A DNA stretch of 64,000 nucleotides from Nitrospira sp. Its GTDB lineage: Bacteria > Nitrospirota > Nitrospiria > Nitrospirales > Nitrospiraceae. The notes under the pieces are model-generated. The model was not told where the DNA came from and did no database searches. It saw nothing but the letters and a program-made list of their open reading frames with translations. The DNA lies in contig SWDM01000022.1 in the NCBI GenBank assembly GCA_005116835.1, positions 1-64,000 on the forward strand, in the 5' to 3' direction. This document shows positions 50,694-60,127 of this stretch, piece by piece (positions within the stretch are counted from its first letter, which is position 1; each line of letters starts with the position of its first letter). The position numbers and the translations under genes are program-made.

Positions 50694-51785
50694 TTAGTAT
50701 CTCACCTTAAACATCAGATAGAGGCCGAAACTCATGAAGACGATGTTTCCCATCCAGGCAGCGAGCATGGGTGTCAAGGCTCCTCCGCGGCCGAGGGCGA
50801 TGGCGATGGAATGGGTCGTCCAAAAGCAGAAGCCGACAGCAAGGGCTTGCCCGATGCCCATGGCCATACTGCCCCCTCTGCTCCCGCTCCGGCGCAGGCT
50901 CAGCGCGATGCCGACCAGGACCATGACGATGGTGACAAAAGGGAAGGCGATACGGCTGTAATAGTCTGTCTTCAGCCGCGCGGCCTGAGTGCCCTGCTGT
51001 TGCCTGCGTCTGGAGTAGGCCCGAATATCGTGGAAGGTCATCAACTCGGAATCGCCGGCCAGCCATGTGGTGAAGTCGTCCGGTATCAAGGTGAGCGCGA
51101 TGGGCCGGCTTTCAAAGCTGGTCGTCGCTACGGTGCCATCTGAGGAAAACTGTCTATGCAGTCCCTGGAAGAGGGTCCAGGTGGAATCGCTGTAGCGGGC
51201 CTCGGCCGCTTCGATCATGTCGGCAAGTTGGAAGTCACGACCGAATTGAAACAGACTCACGCCGCCTAAGAGCTCCCCTCCGACAGACACTGTCGTGACA
51301 TGCATGAGGCTGTCGGTTCCCACCCTTGTCCATGGCTGCGAGAGTTTGACGGCTGCGGCCGGCGGTTTTTTCTCGATGCGCAGGATCCTAATTTCTTCGG
51401 ACTTGTTCGCTGCCAGCGGGATGACGGTGGAGCTGAATATCAACAGCACAAGAGAAATCGCCGCTGCAAACACGATAAAGGGGGAGGTGATCCAAAGTAA
51501 GCTGATGCCGCAGCTTCGCATTGCCGTGACCTCGTGACCTCGCGCGAGCAGTCCGAACGTCAGCAATGTGGCCATCAGAATGGCCAGCGGCGCAATTTGA
51601 AAGGAGATCGCGGGAACTTTCAGAAGGAAATAGGTCAAGACATCGAGCCAGTTTGCATCGTAGCGCAGGAACCGTCGAACCTTCTCGAAGAAGTCGATGA
51701 CGAGGTAGACCGTCATCAGGCCACTGAAGCACATCGTGAAGATTTTTCCATATTCGCGAAGGAGATAGCGGAAGAGAATGGGCAT
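50694..51785 (-). CDS. lptG: LPS export ABC permease LptG
   Basis: 363 residues. Six membrane segments in a 3+3 arrangement around a central periplasmic beta-jellyroll. MPILFRYLLREYGKIFTMCF at the N-terminus, LLTFGLLARGHEVTAMRSCG (the coupling region), and C-terminal ALAVGFCFWTTHSIAIALGR are typical. With LptF it forms the inner-membrane part of the LPS transporter (with LptB and LptC, not in this window). It is coded three bases after lptF. Confidence 0.88.
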   Translation of the reverse strand: MPILFRYLLREYGKIFTMCFSGLMTVYLVIDFFEKVRRFLRYDANWLDVLTYFLLKVPAISFQIAPLAILMATLLTFGLLARGHEVTAMRSCGISLLWITSPFIVFAAAISLVLLIFSSTVIPLAANKSEEIRILRIEKKPPAAAVKLSQPWTRVGTDSLMHVTTVSVGGELLGGVSLFQFGRDFQLADMIEAAEARYSDSTWTLFQGLHRQFSSDGTVATTSFESRPIALTLIPDDFTTWLAGDSELMTFHDIRAYSRRRQQQGTQAARLKTDYYSRIAFPFVTIVMVLVGIALSLRRSGSRGGSMAMGIGQALAVGFCFWTTHSIAIALGRGGALTPMLAAWMGNIVFMSFGLYLMFKVRY

Positions 51786-51788
51786 GGG

Positions 51789-52880
51789 TTACCGGCGACT
51801 CATGACGTAAAACCAGACGACGGTGGTCAGGGCGAAGAGGCCGTTCGGCGCCCAGGCTCCGGCGAAGGGAGGAAGGTTTGCCGTGGTGACCAGAAATTCA
51901 CAGCCGACATTCAGCACGTAGTACAGGATGACGACGAACACGCCGACCGCAAATCCACCCACACGGCCCGATCGTTTCGAGGCGATGCCGACGGGGACGC
52001 CTAACAAGCAAAACACCAGCGAGGCGGTCGGGAAGGCCAGATCTTTGTAATACTCCATCAATCGCCGGAGCGCGCCTGTATCGCGCCATTGAGACTCGGT
52101 GAGCTGAGCGATAATGGCCGCGTAGGTCGGACGCTCTTCGGTGGCAGAGTAGCCGCTTTGATTGAGCGAGAGTTTGAGGTCGTAACTGGCGAATGAGGCC
52201 TGCTCGTACTGATCGCTCTGGTTGGGGCGGCTATGGATGACTCCATGCTGGAGGCGTAGGGCGACTTGATCGGCCGCTGTGTCCATGAACACTTCGTACT
52301 GTTGGGCCACGATGATACGGGGCTCGTCGTCGTTCCGCTCGTCAGAGATAAAGATACCGGCCGTGGGATGTTCCGGAGTGCCATCAGGCACATAAATCGT
52401 CATCTTGGGAATGGGTTCGTTGAACGTTCCCCGCTCAAGCGCCAGCACGAGCTGATCGCGAAGCAAATTGAGCGCGACTTTCTTGAGATTGATGGAACTC
52501 CAGGGTTGCCCCCACTGCGCCAACCAGAGGGTTAACCCGAACACGAGCAAGGCAAACAGCAAGACAGGCCGGGCCAGTCGCATGAGGCTCAAGCCGGCGG
52601 TCTGCATCGCCACCAGCTCCTTGTCGAAAGACAGCCGCCCGAATGCCGTGATCGAGGCGATGATTCCGGCGATCGGGAGGGTCAAGACCAGAAACGACGG
52701 CATCAAATGGGCGAAGACTTCCAATACCGCGAGGATCCCGACACCTTTGGAGACGAGCAGCTCGACGAGGCGCAACAGTTCGCGCGTGAGCATGACAAAA
52801 CACAGAGCTCCAAGGCTGATACTAAAGGGAGAAAGGAGTTCCGCGAAAATGTATCGATCCAGCAGCGTTCGTAGAAACAT
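51789..52880 (-). CDS. lptF: LPS export ABC permease LptF
   Basis: 363 residues. LDRYIFAELLSPFSISLGAL, RELLRLVELLVSKGVG, and FGRLSFDKELVAMQTAGLSL (coupling segment) match LptF, followed by a periplasmic domain and three C-terminal helices (FPTASLVFCLLGVPVGIASK). It heads the minus-strand cluster lptF-lptG-fabF-acp-lpxD and has a good promoter directly upstream. Confidence 0.88.
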   Translation of the reverse strand: MFLRTLLDRYIFAELLSPFSISLGALCFVMLTRELLRLVELLVSKGVGILAVLEVFAHLMPSFLVLTLPIAGIIASITAFGRLSFDKELVAMQTAGLSLMRLARPVLLFALLVFGLTLWLAQWGQPWSSINLKKVALNLLRDQLVLALERGTFNEPIPKMTIYVPDGTPEHPTAGIFISDERNDDEPRIIVAQQYEVFMDTAADQVALRLQHGVIHSRPNQSDQYEQASFASYDLKLSLNQSGYSATEERPTYAAIIAQLTESQWRDTGALRRLMEYYKDLAFPTASLVFCLLGVPVGIASKRSGRVGGFAVGVFVVILYYVLNVGCEFLVTTANLPPFAGAWAPNGLFALTTVVWFYVMSRR

Positions 52881-52904
52881 TGGAAATCGTCCAGTTTGTC
52901 CCTA

Positions 52905-52933
52905 TATATAGGCGAGCGGGCTTGGCTTGTCTA
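52905..52933 (-). promoter_or_regulatory. Sigma-70-type promoter of the lptF cluster
   Basis: On the minus strand, TAGACA (52933-52928) and TATATA (52910-52905) are separated by 17 bases, about 25 bases before the lptF start codon. Confidence 0.65.
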
Positions 52934-52977
52934 CCTTGTGGCCCTTATCCATAGGCTCAAAATGCGCAAAGAATGGC

Positions 52978-53007
52978 TTGACAAGATTTGAAACGCCATG
53001 GTACATG
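52978..53007 (+). promoter_or_regulatory. Possible promoter of the cold-shock gene
   Basis: TTGACA (52978-52983) with a weak TACATG (53002-53007) at 18 bases. It would give a leader of about 165 bases, in keeping with the long leaders of cold-shock transcripts. Confidence 0.4.
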
Positions 53008-53178
53008 CTGCTCGAATTCTAACCGAGATGGGTTTTGTGGTTGATCTTGTCTTTTCAATGAACCCGTCATTCCAGTCTGATTATCTTCCTGTCCATAGCT
53101 ATTCAGCATCCGCGCGGCAACTGTGTTCCGGAGTTGGCCACGTAACTTGGCGTGGCCGTTAAGGAAAGGGGGGTTCTT

Positions 53179-53397
53179 GTGAAAAGCAAAGGTACGGTAA
53201 AGTGGTTCAATGACCGCAAGGGGTTTGGGTTTATTCGTCTTGATAGCGGGGATGATGTCTTCGTTCATTACTCCGCGCTCCAAGGAGAAGGATTCAAGAG
53301 CTTGAAAGAGGGAGAAAATGTCGAGTTCGAGGTTGTGCAAGGGGCCAAGGGGCCTCAGGCTTCGAACGTGCTGAAGGCGGCTGTTGCCGAGCCGTAA
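53179..53397 (+). CDS. Cold-shock domain protein (CspA family)
   Basis: 72 residues from GTG 53179, with AAGGAAAGGGGGG just upstream; an earlier frame start at 53152 lacks support. [20 protein letters not shown] contains RNP1 and DVFVHYSAL contains RNP2. The domain ends [18 protein letters not shown], as in CspA proteins, which bind single-stranded RNA. Followed by a strong terminator. Confidence 0.93.
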   Translation: MKSKGTVKWFNDRKGFGFIRLDSGDDVFVHYSALQGEGFKSLKEGENVEFEVVQGAKGPQASNVLKAAVAEP

Positions 53398-53432
53398 CTT
53401 ATTCATTCTGTAATCTTGTTCATCGCATAGGG

Positions 53433-53470
53433 AGGCCTGCCTATTAGTTAGGCAGGCCTTCCTGTTTCTG
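53433..53470 (+). terminator. Intrinsic terminator after the cold-shock gene
   Basis: AGGCCTGCCTA pairs with TAGGCAGGCCT around a short loop, followed by TCCTGTTTCTG. Confidence 0.75.
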
Positions 53471-53490
53471 TTGTAATCGTCGACGATTTG

Positions 53491-53588
53491 ACTAGAGGCG
53501 CGAGGCCAGAGGCTAGGGGTGAAGATTCCCTGTCGTAAGCACGGCTCTTTCCTCTAGCCCCTGGCCTCGCGCCCCTCGCCCCTCGCCT
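53491..53588. repeat. Dispersed palindrome family F
   Basis: ACTAGAGGCGCGAGGCCAGA and GGCTAGGGGTGAAG face CCTCTAGCCCCTGGCCTCGC and GCCCCTCGCC. The only copy in the window with this arm sequence. Confidence 0.7.
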
Positions 53589-53691
53589 GATCTGATGCGA
53601 CACACCTTGAAGAACAACGTGGGCTAAATGCCCAGTTTCGTTGACAACTCCTATCGACACTGTTAGCGTTTGATTTTCCTGGAGGTTCGTC

Positions 53692-55938
53692 TTGCCGATC
53701 GACCGAAGCAGCGTCCTGAAGAACGCGCAACTCTTTGCGTCACGGGGTCAATTCGACGCCGCCATTTCTGAATGGAAGAAACTTTCTGCCGAATCGCCTG
53801 GCGATGGGAGTGTCTTCAATTCAATCGGGGAGTTACACCTCAAACGCAATGCCACCAACGACGCCGTCGCTGCCTTTATGCAAGCGGCTAATGCCTTCCG
53901 TGCCGAAGGCGCCACCCTCAAGGCCATCGCGACATATAAGAAGATCCTAAAGCTAGACCCTGCCAGGTACGATGTGTTTCTGCATCTGGGCGATCTCAAT
54001 GCCGAACGTGGTCTGCTGAGCAGCGCGGTTCAAGACTATCTCACCCTCGGGAAACACTACATCAAATCGGGCAAAAGCAAAGATGCGTTGCAGATCTATA
54101 AGAAGATCGTCAGTCAGGATCCCACGAACCTCGATGCCCAGCAGCGTGTGGCGGAATTATGCCTGCAAGAGAACATGCAGGAGGAAGCGGCGAAGGTCTA
54201 TTTGCAGTTAGGGAGGGAGCGGTCCGCGCAGCAACGTTATGCCGAGGCCAAGGAGGCCTATCAAGCAGTCTTGAGGATCGATCCTGCCAATAGCGAGGCA
54301 GCTCAGTTTATCGAAAACTTCAAGCGAACCGCCGGCAATCCCGGTCCCCTGCTCAAAACGGAGAGTCGCTCTACAGGAAGTCAGACCAAGAGCGCCGAGC
54401 CACCCAATCTACTGTCGGAAGCGACCCGCCGGATTGCAGACAAACAATTTGCCGGGGCTGAGGCGATTCTCAATCAATTGCTGACCCAGGAACCTGGGAA
54501 TCCAGAAGTCTGCCAATTGCTCGCGAAGTTGCATCTGCAACGCGGAGATCTTCAGGTGGCGCTGGGCGAGTATCGATACCTTGCCGGGGCAGCCTTACGC
54601 GCCCAGCATTATGAGCAGGCCGAATCGCTGATCGTCGAATTTCTTGCCATCGCCCCAAACTCTGTGCCGATCCTCGAACTCTATGGGGAGCTCTGCGAAG
54701 AGAAGGGCGATGTGGCCAAGGCGTTGCCGCACTATGGAAAAGCGATCGAACTATTGATCGAGCATCCTGAGCCAGGGATGCCCACCCTCCACGAAGAATT
54801 GTTCGAGAAGGTCAAGTCTCTCGCTCCCGACAATCCCATCGTCGCTAAGCTTGCCGGCTTGATGAAGAGCGAGAATATCATGGACGCGCCTGCAGCAGCG
54901 GAGCCTGAGGTCTCAAACGATAGGGCCACTGTGGCGCCACAGGAATCGCCAGGGTTTTCCTGGACCGGAGTCGAGTCCGATGATGTCTGGAGAAAAGCTC
55001 AGAAAGTTATCCCAATCGATGATGCGGGGATAGTGGTTCCCGAACCGGACCCTATATTTCCAGAACGGAAGCCGCTCGCTCAGGCCAGCGCAGTTTCCTG
55101 GTCGAACACCGAGCCGGATCAACTATGGGTAGTGGCGGCGAAGGCGGCAGGTCCGGCTACTTCCGGCCCCGCTGTCCTTTCGACGCACGATCAGTTCCAG
55201 GTCTATATGAAGGCGGGTCAGCAGATTGAAGCTGAAGCATGGCTCAACCACTTGGTCGTGGCGCAGCCTGATGATGCGGAAGCTCGCGAACTGTTCGGCT
55301 CGCTGCTTGAAGCCAAGGGCGATACTCCCGGCGCAGCCGTGCAATATTCGCGCGCGCTGGAACTGCTCTTGGCCCATCCAAACGCGGCGAGTCCGACTCA
55401 AACATCAAGTCTCTATGCGAAAATTACAGCACTCGCTCCGGCCAGCCCATTGGTTGCCAAATGGGCTTCGAAGTTTTCACCGAAGCCCCAGGCGACCGGC
55501 TCTGCCGTCGAGAAGCCGATTTCAGGCACACAGGTAAATGGGATCAACCCGGAGACCCACTATACGCTCGGTGTGGCCTACAAGAACATGGGATTGCTGG
55601 AGGAAGCGAAGGAGGAGTTTTCTCTTTCGATGAAGAGTCAGAGCTTTTTCTCGGATTCCTGTTTCATGATCGCGATCTGTTTGAAAGAGCAGGGTCAATG
55701 CCGGCCTGCGAGCGTGCAACTCGAATTGCTGCTGAAGGATCCCAAGTGCCAAGGGACGAAAGCGCAAGCCGTCCGCTATGAGCTGGGGTTGCTCTACGAA
55801 GTCCAAGAACTCTGGAGTCAGGCCGCCGAAATCTACGAATCGATTCCGACCTTTCACGATGTTCCGAAACGACTGGAATCGATCCGTGGACAGAGCGGCT
55901 CTTCTGCGCCAGTTACCACGCTTCGCTACGGAAGCTAG
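53692..55938 (+). CDS. Tetratricopeptide repeat protein
   Basis: 748 residues from TTG 53692, with GGAGG eight bases upstream. N-terminal half is a run of about eight TPR-like units (AAISEWKKLSAESPGDGSVF, AIATYKKILKLDPARYDVF, LQIYKKIVSQDPTNLDAQQR, AKEAYQAVLRIDPANSEAAQ). The middle (about 400-480) is Pro/Val-rich and carries the duplicated FSWTGVESDDVW / VSWSNTEPDQLW. C-terminal TPRs follow (LGVAYKNMGLLEEAKEEF). No signal peptide, so probably a cytoplasmic scaffold. The duplication suggests a docking motif. Neighbours give no further clue. Confidence 0.82.
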   Translation: MPIDRSSVLKNAQLFASRGQFDAAISEWKKLSAESPGDGSVFNSIGELHLKRNATNDAVAAFMQAANAFRAEGATLKAIATYKKILKLDPARYDVFLHLGDLNAERGLLSSAVQDYLTLGKHYIKSGKSKDALQIYKKIVSQDPTNLDAQQRVAELCLQENMQEEAAKVYLQLGRERSAQQRYAEAKEAYQAVLRIDPANSEAAQFIENFKRTAGNPGPLLKTESRSTGSQTKSAEPPNLLSEATRRIADKQFAGAEAILNQLLTQEPGNPEVCQLLAKLHLQRGDLQVALGEYRYLAGAALRAQHYEQAESLIVEFLAIAPNSVPILELYGELCEEKGDVAKALPHYGKAIELLIEHPEPGMPTLHEELFEKVKSLAPDNPIVAKLAGLMKSENIMDAPAAAEPEVSNDRATVAPQESPGFSWTGVESDDVWRKAQKVIPIDDAGIVVPEPDPIFPERKPLAQASAVSWSNTEPDQLWVVAAKAAGPATSGPAVLSTHDQFQVYMKAGQQIEAEAWLNHLVVAQPDDAEARELFGSLLEAKGDTPGAAVQYSRALELLLAHPNAASPTQTSSLYAKITALAPASPLVAKWASKFSPKPQATGSAVEKPISGTQVNGINPETHYTLGVAYKNMGLLEEAKEEFSLSMKSQSFFSDSCFMIAICLKEQGQCRPASVQLELLLKDPKCQGTKAQAVRYELGLLYEVQELWSQAAEIYESIPTFHDVPKRLESIRGQSGSSAPVTTLRYGS

Positions 55939-55943
55939 CCGCA

Positions 55944-56032
55944 GTTGGTTTATTTCGTTTGTTTGGTTTGTTTTGTTTTTTTGGTTGAACGAAACTAACC
56001 AAATGAACCAAATCAACAAAACAAACCCAATA
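55944..56032. repeat. Dispersed palindrome family A
   Basis: GGTTTATTTCGTTTGTTTGG, then TTTGTTTTGTTTTTTTGG, core TTGAACGAAACTAACCAAAT, then GAACCAAATCAACAAAACAA. Lies between convergent genes. Confidence 0.8.
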
Positions 56033-56039
56033 CATCCCG

Positions 56040-56999
56040 CTAGTCAACTTGGTTCGGCGCGGAACGCCCTTCCATCACTGCTTGAATATTCTTCAAACAG
56101 ACCATTCCCATTTGCACCCTTGCGCGCAGTGTGGCGGAGCCAAGGTGGGGAAGCAGCACCACCTGTTTGAGCTGTGCCAGCTCTGGATGTATGGCCGGTT
56201 CCTGTTCAAAGACATCGAGTCCCGCTCCTGCGATGGTTCCGCGTTTCAGGGCGTCGACCAACGCTCCTTCATCAACGATGGGGCCGCGAGCGGTATTGAG
56301 GAGCAGGGACGTGGGACGCATCGAGGACAATTCGCGCGCGCCGATCAGATGGTGAGTGGTTGGTGTGAGGGGCGCATGGATCGTCACGATATCGGCTTCT
56401 CCGAGGAGGTCTTGGAACGATCTCTGTTCCCATTCACAAGGGAAAGACGAGTCCGCTAGAGGCTTGCCGGTGTGATAGATCACCGGCATGCGAAATCCCA
56501 CAGAACGGCGGGCCACTGCTTGCCCGATCCGCCCCATCCCGATAATTCCCAATGTTTTTCCCGACACCTCCGCCCCCAAGAGTTGAGTGGGACTCCAGCC
56601 GCTCCAACTCCCGGATCGTGCGAGTGCGTCGCCTTCGACGACACGGCGCGCCGTCGCCAGGAGTAAGGCCCATGTTAGATCCGCGGTGGCATCCGTCAAG
56701 ACGTCAGGGGTGTTGGTGACGATCAAACCACGCTGTCTCGCGGCAGCGAGATCGACGTTGTTATATCCAACCGCATAGTTCGCCAAAATTTTCAGTCGAG
56801 TGGCCGTGCGGATGGTCTCTGCATCAATGCGATCGCCCAGGGTCACGATCGCGGCATCGGCTTGGCAGAGTCCCTCACGAAGAGCCGATGGAGTCGGCAG
56901 CTCATCAACCGGTTCCTGCACTAGCTGAAACCGATCCCTCACGATGACCATGACAGGATCGGGGAGAAGGCGTGAAAGGTAGAGGGTGGGACGTGTCAC
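56040..56999 (-). CDS. D-isomer 2-hydroxyacid dehydrogenase (glyoxylate/hydroxypyruvate reductase-like)
   Basis: 319 residues. NAD-binding motif TLGIIGMGRIGQAVARRSVG, the substrate Arg in LLLNTARGPIVDEGALVDAL, Glu in GLDVFEQEPAIHPEL and catalytic His in VVLLPHLGSAT form the usual triad. NYAVGYNNVDLAAARQRG and GWSPTQLLGAEVSGK point to the glyoxylate reductase/D-glycerate dehydrogenase branch. It is divergent from the FAD/Fe-S gene, and both may act on glycolate-type 2-hydroxyacids, which is inference. Confidence 0.88.
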   Translation of the reverse strand: MTRPTLYLSRLLPDPVMVIVRDRFQLVQEPVDELPTPSALREGLCQADAAIVTLGDRIDAETIRTATRLKILANYAVGYNNVDLAAARQRGLIVTNTPDVLTDATADLTWALLLATARRVVEGDALARSGSWSGWSPTQLLGAEVSGKTLGIIGMGRIGQAVARRSVGFRMPVIYHTGKPLADSSFPCEWEQRSFQDLLGEADIVTIHAPLTPTTHHLIGARELSSMRPTSLLLNTARGPIVDEGALVDALKRGTIAGAGLDVFEQEPAIHPELAQLKQVVLLPHLGSATLRARVQMGMVCLKNIQAVMEGRSAPNQVD

Positions 57000-57054
57000 G
57001 GATATGTACTCCGAATTGAAGCCATCTTAGCAGGGTGTCAGCGGAAGAAGAGCG

Positions 57055-57147
57055 TTATTTGGTTTGTTTTGTTTGTCTGGTTTTTTTTGGTTGAACGAAA
57101 CTTACCAGATGAACAAAATAAACTGAACAAACCAACTCAACCAGACA
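57055..57147. repeat. Dispersed palindrome family A in a divergent promoter region
   Basis: TTATTTGGTTTGTTTTGTTT, GTCTGGTTTTTTTTGG, core TTGAACGAAACTTACCAGAT, then GAACAAAATAAACTGAACAA. It lies between two genes transcribed away from each other, so it cannot act only as a terminator. Confidence 0.8.
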
Positions 57148-57178
57148 GCCTTGTGTTGCTCTCAAACGTCCATCTAGA

Positions 57179-60022
57179 ATGGACAATCTTTCAACTATGA
57201 CTGCACCAACACTCATTCTGCCTGAACGTTCCCGCGCTATCGCTTCGGATCTCCGAGCTGCCATCGGCGTCGACAAGGTCAAAGACGACTATTCAACGCT
57301 CACTGCCTATGCGGTGGATGCGAGTATCTATCGGATGATGCCGAAGGCGGTCGTCCTGGTGGAGTCCGAGCAGGACATCGCAGCCACGGTGCAGTATGCC
57401 GTACAGCGGGGCATCCCTCTGACGCCGCGCGCGGCCGGGACGAATTTGACCGGCTCGGCAGTCGGGTCTGGGATTATCCTGGACGTCTCACGTTTGAATC
57501 GGTTGCTGGAGTTGAATCGGGAAGAGCGATGGGCTCGGGTGCAGCCGGGGATCGTGCTGGCGGAATTAAATAAGCAGTTGGGACGGGATGGACTCCTCTT
57601 CGGTCCCGATCCTTCCAGCGGCGATATGTGCAAGCTCGGCGGGATGTTGGCGAACAACTCATCCGGTCCCCATACGCTACGGTACGGTGCCGTCAAAGAC
57701 AATGTGGAGGCCCTCCGGGTCTGCCTGCAATCCGGCGAGTGGCTGGATGCCAAGGCCTATGGCCTGGACGATCCGATCTGTCTCAATCTACTCAAAGAAA
57801 TAAAGCCGCTTAGGGATTTGCAGTTGCTGCTGCAAGACAATGCCGCGTTGATTGGAGCGAAACGTCCGACTGTCAGTAAAAACAGCTGCGGCTATAATCT
57901 CTTCGGCCTTGCCGATGGGTTGGCCCGAGGATGCTTCGACCTTCCTAAGCTCTTTGTCGGGAGCGAGGGGACGCTCGGCCTCTTCAGCGAAGCGACAATT
58001 CGACTGGTTGAGAAACCCCGCGCCACCCTCACGGCGCTCATCCATTTTCACCGGTTGGAAGATGTGGGTGATGCGGTGCCCAAGCTATTGGAGTTGAATC
58101 CGAGCGCGTTGGAAGTGATGGATGCTAATACGCTGAATTTGATTGGGCGGGCGAAACACGGTATCCCGATCGATGCAGCAGCCACCCTTCTCGTGGAATT
58201 GGATGCGGACGGTGTTCAGACCGATCTTCGCGAGCAGGCAGAGCGTATGACCGGAATCTGCAGGCGGTACCGTCTTACCTCTGATCCTGTCATTGCCTTC
58301 GACCCAGCGCAGCGGGATCAATTGTGGAAGGCCCGCAAGGCGCTCTATCCCACGCTCTATCGATTCGACCCCAAGAAGAAGCCCATCAACTTCGTGGACG
58401 ACGTGGTGGTGCCGGCAGGGCGGATCAGCGAACTCATTCGGTATCTCGAAGAATTCTTCACCGGGCAACATGTGCCTGTCGCGATTTTCGGCCATATCGG
58501 AAATGGGAATGCCCACATCATTCCCTTGCTCGACGTGAACGATCCAGGAGATTTTCAGAAGATGGTGCAGGGCTATCACGAGATCCACCAAACCGTTTTG
58601 AGCCGCTTCGGCGGCTCGATCTGCGGGGAGCATGGGGATGGCCGGGTACGAGCTGAATATGTGAAGACCATGTTCGGCCCGGAACTCTACGACCTGTTCG
58701 TGCAGGTCAAGCAGAGCTTTGATCCCACTGGGATGCTCAACCCAGGGATCAAGATCAGCGACAAGCCCTTCACGGACCATATCGATTATGAGCGGCTCTC
58801 GAAACCCTGCGCGACTTGCGCCAAGTGCAATGCCGTCTGCCCGGTCTACGATGTCTTTCAATCAGAAGATATGAGTTCACGGGGCTGGTTCGAGATCGTC
58901 ACGGACAAGAACTATAGCTACCTCAATTCGAAGCGAGTGGTGGAGGCCTGTCTCAACTGTAAATCCTGTCGGACTGCCTGTCCTGCCGGCGTCGATGTGT
59001 CCCAGCTCATTCTGGACCGTCGCGCTGAGCAGCCCAATGCCACAGCAGGTGTCATCTTTAAATTCCACGCCCAGACAGAGAAGTTTGAGAGGTTCTTAAA
59101 GGTATTAGCGAGGTATCAATCGATATGGGATCGGCCTTTCATCCGGCGCGTGATCGACCGTCTCACACGACCATTCATGCGTGGCCTGGCGGAGTCGGCC
59201 AAATTATCCCCTCAGTTGATATTGCCACGACTTGCCCCGCGTCATCTCAGAGACCGCTATCCCGAACTGATTCCCCAGGCCAAGCAAACGGCTCGTTCCC
59301 CGGTGGCCTATTTCCACGGCTGCGCGGCCAACTACTTCAACGATGGGGTGGGGGATGCCGTGATCGCCGTGTTGCGGAAACATGGAGTCGAGCCGGATCT
59401 GCCGCCGCAACGCTGTTCCGGGACGCCGATCGAAACCTACGGGCATCGGGAGTTGGCCAAAGAAGGGGCGAGGGTTAATCTCGCATCTATGGCAACATAC
59501 GAAAAGGTGGTAACCGGCTGCGCCTCCTGCACCCTCATGCTGAAGGACTATCCCACCCTATTTGCCGGTGAGCCGGAGCAAGCGGCGGCCCAGGCCCTGG
59601 CCAAACGAGTCACACATATTTCGGAGTTCGTATCCCAATCGCCGGTGAAACCGGCCATGGCCAGTCAGCAATCCACGAAGTGCAAGGTGGCCTACCATTC
59701 CTCTTGCCACCTGCGGGCTGCGGGAGTGACCAAAGAACCTCGTGCGGTTCTTGCCGCTCTGCCCGGCGTCGAGTATGTGGAGATGCAAGACGCGGATCGT
59801 TGCGCCGGCGGAGCGGGCACCTATCTCGTGAAGGATTTCGACACGTCTCAGCGTATTGTCGAGCGTAAACGCCGGGCTGTCGAACAGAGCGGCGCAGAGG
59901 TCGTGGCGACGAGTTGCCCTGCCTGCATGATCCAATTACGCACGGGGTTGCAAGGCACAGCGGAGGTTAAGCACGTAGCCCAACTGCTTCAAGAGGCCTA
60001 TGAGGCGGCAGATAGGTTGTAG
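57179..60022 (+). CDS. FAD-binding and Fe-S-binding oxidoreductase (glycolate/D-lactate dehydrogenase-like fusion)
   Basis: 947 residues. The N-terminal half is a GlcD-type FAD domain: PRAAGTNLTGSAVGSGIILD, GMLANNSSGPHTLRYGAVKD, HGDGRVRAEYVK. Two Fe-S clusters follow, with C544-x2-C-x2-C-x3-C (CATCAKCNAVCPVYD) and C591-x2-C-x2-C-x3-C (CLNCKSCRTACPAGVDV). The C-terminus has two CCG-type cysteine domains (VAYFHGCAANYFNDG, YHSSCHLRAAG, ATSCPACMIQLRTG). The fusion joins what GlcD/GlcE and GlcF do in separate chains: oxidation of a 2-hydroxyacid with electrons passed to the quinone pool. Exact substrate is open. ATG 57179 or ATG 57197. Confidence 0.88.
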   Translation: MDNLSTMTAPTLILPERSRAIASDLRAAIGVDKVKDDYSTLTAYAVDASIYRMMPKAVVLVESEQDIAATVQYAVQRGIPLTPRAAGTNLTGSAVGSGIILDVSRLNRLLELNREERWARVQPGIVLAELNKQLGRDGLLFGPDPSSGDMCKLGGMLANNSSGPHTLRYGAVKDNVEALRVCLQSGEWLDAKAYGLDDPICLNLLKEIKPLRDLQLLLQDNAALIGAKRPTVSKNSCGYNLFGLADGLARGCFDLPKLFVGSEGTLGLFSEATIRLVEKPRATLTALIHFHRLEDVGDAVPKLLELNPSALEVMDANTLNLIGRAKHGIPIDAAATLLVELDADGVQTDLREQAERMTGICRRYRLTSDPVIAFDPAQRDQLWKARKALYPTLYRFDPKKKPINFVDDVVVPAGRISELIRYLEEFFTGQHVPVAIFGHIGNGNAHIIPLLDVNDPGDFQKMVQGYHEIHQTVLSRFGGSICGEHGDGRVRAEYVKTMFGPELYDLFVQVKQSFDPTGMLNPGIKISDKPFTDHIDYERLSKPCATCAKCNAVCPVYDVFQSEDMSSRGWFEIVTDKNYSYLNSKRVVEACLNCKSCRTACPAGVDVSQLILDRRAEQPNATAGVIFKFHAQTEKFERFLKVLARYQSIWDRPFIRRVIDRLTRPFMRGLAESAKLSPQLILPRLAPRHLRDRYPELIPQAKQTARSPVAYFHGCAANYFNDGVGDAVIAVLRKHGVEPDLPPQRCSGTPIETYGHRELAKEGARVNLASMATYEKVVTGCASCTLMLKDYPTLFAGEPEQAAAQALAKRVTHISEFVSQSPVKPAMASQQSTKCKVAYHSSCHLRAAGVTKEPRAVLAALPGVEYVEMQDADRCAGGAGTYLVKDFDTSQRIVERKRRAVEQSGAEVVATSCPACMIQLRTGLQGTAEVKHVAQLLQEAYEAADRL

Positions 60023-60024
60023 GT

Positions 60025-60118
60025 CTATTTGGTTTATTTGGTTTGTTTGGTCGAGCGAACTCAACCGGATGAACCAAAGCAACCAAACAAACAAGACAAA
60101 CTAAATAAACCAAACAAC
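60025..60118. repeat. Dispersed palindrome family A
   Basis: CTATTTGGTTTATTTGGTTT, core GTCGAGCGAACTCAACCGGA, then GAACCAAAGCAACCAAACAA. It begins three bases after the oxidoreductase stop and ends about ten before the next start. Confidence 0.8.
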
Positions 60119-60127
60119 GAGGAAGCT

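Noticed and set aside
52957-53406. 149-codon minus-strand frame over the cold-shock gene
   Set aside because: Antisense of the cold-shock domain and its leader, with no recognisable feature.
60029-60127. 33-codon extension of the MoaD/ThiS-like protein
   Set aside because: Translates a family A repeat; ATG 60128 has a ribosome binding site.
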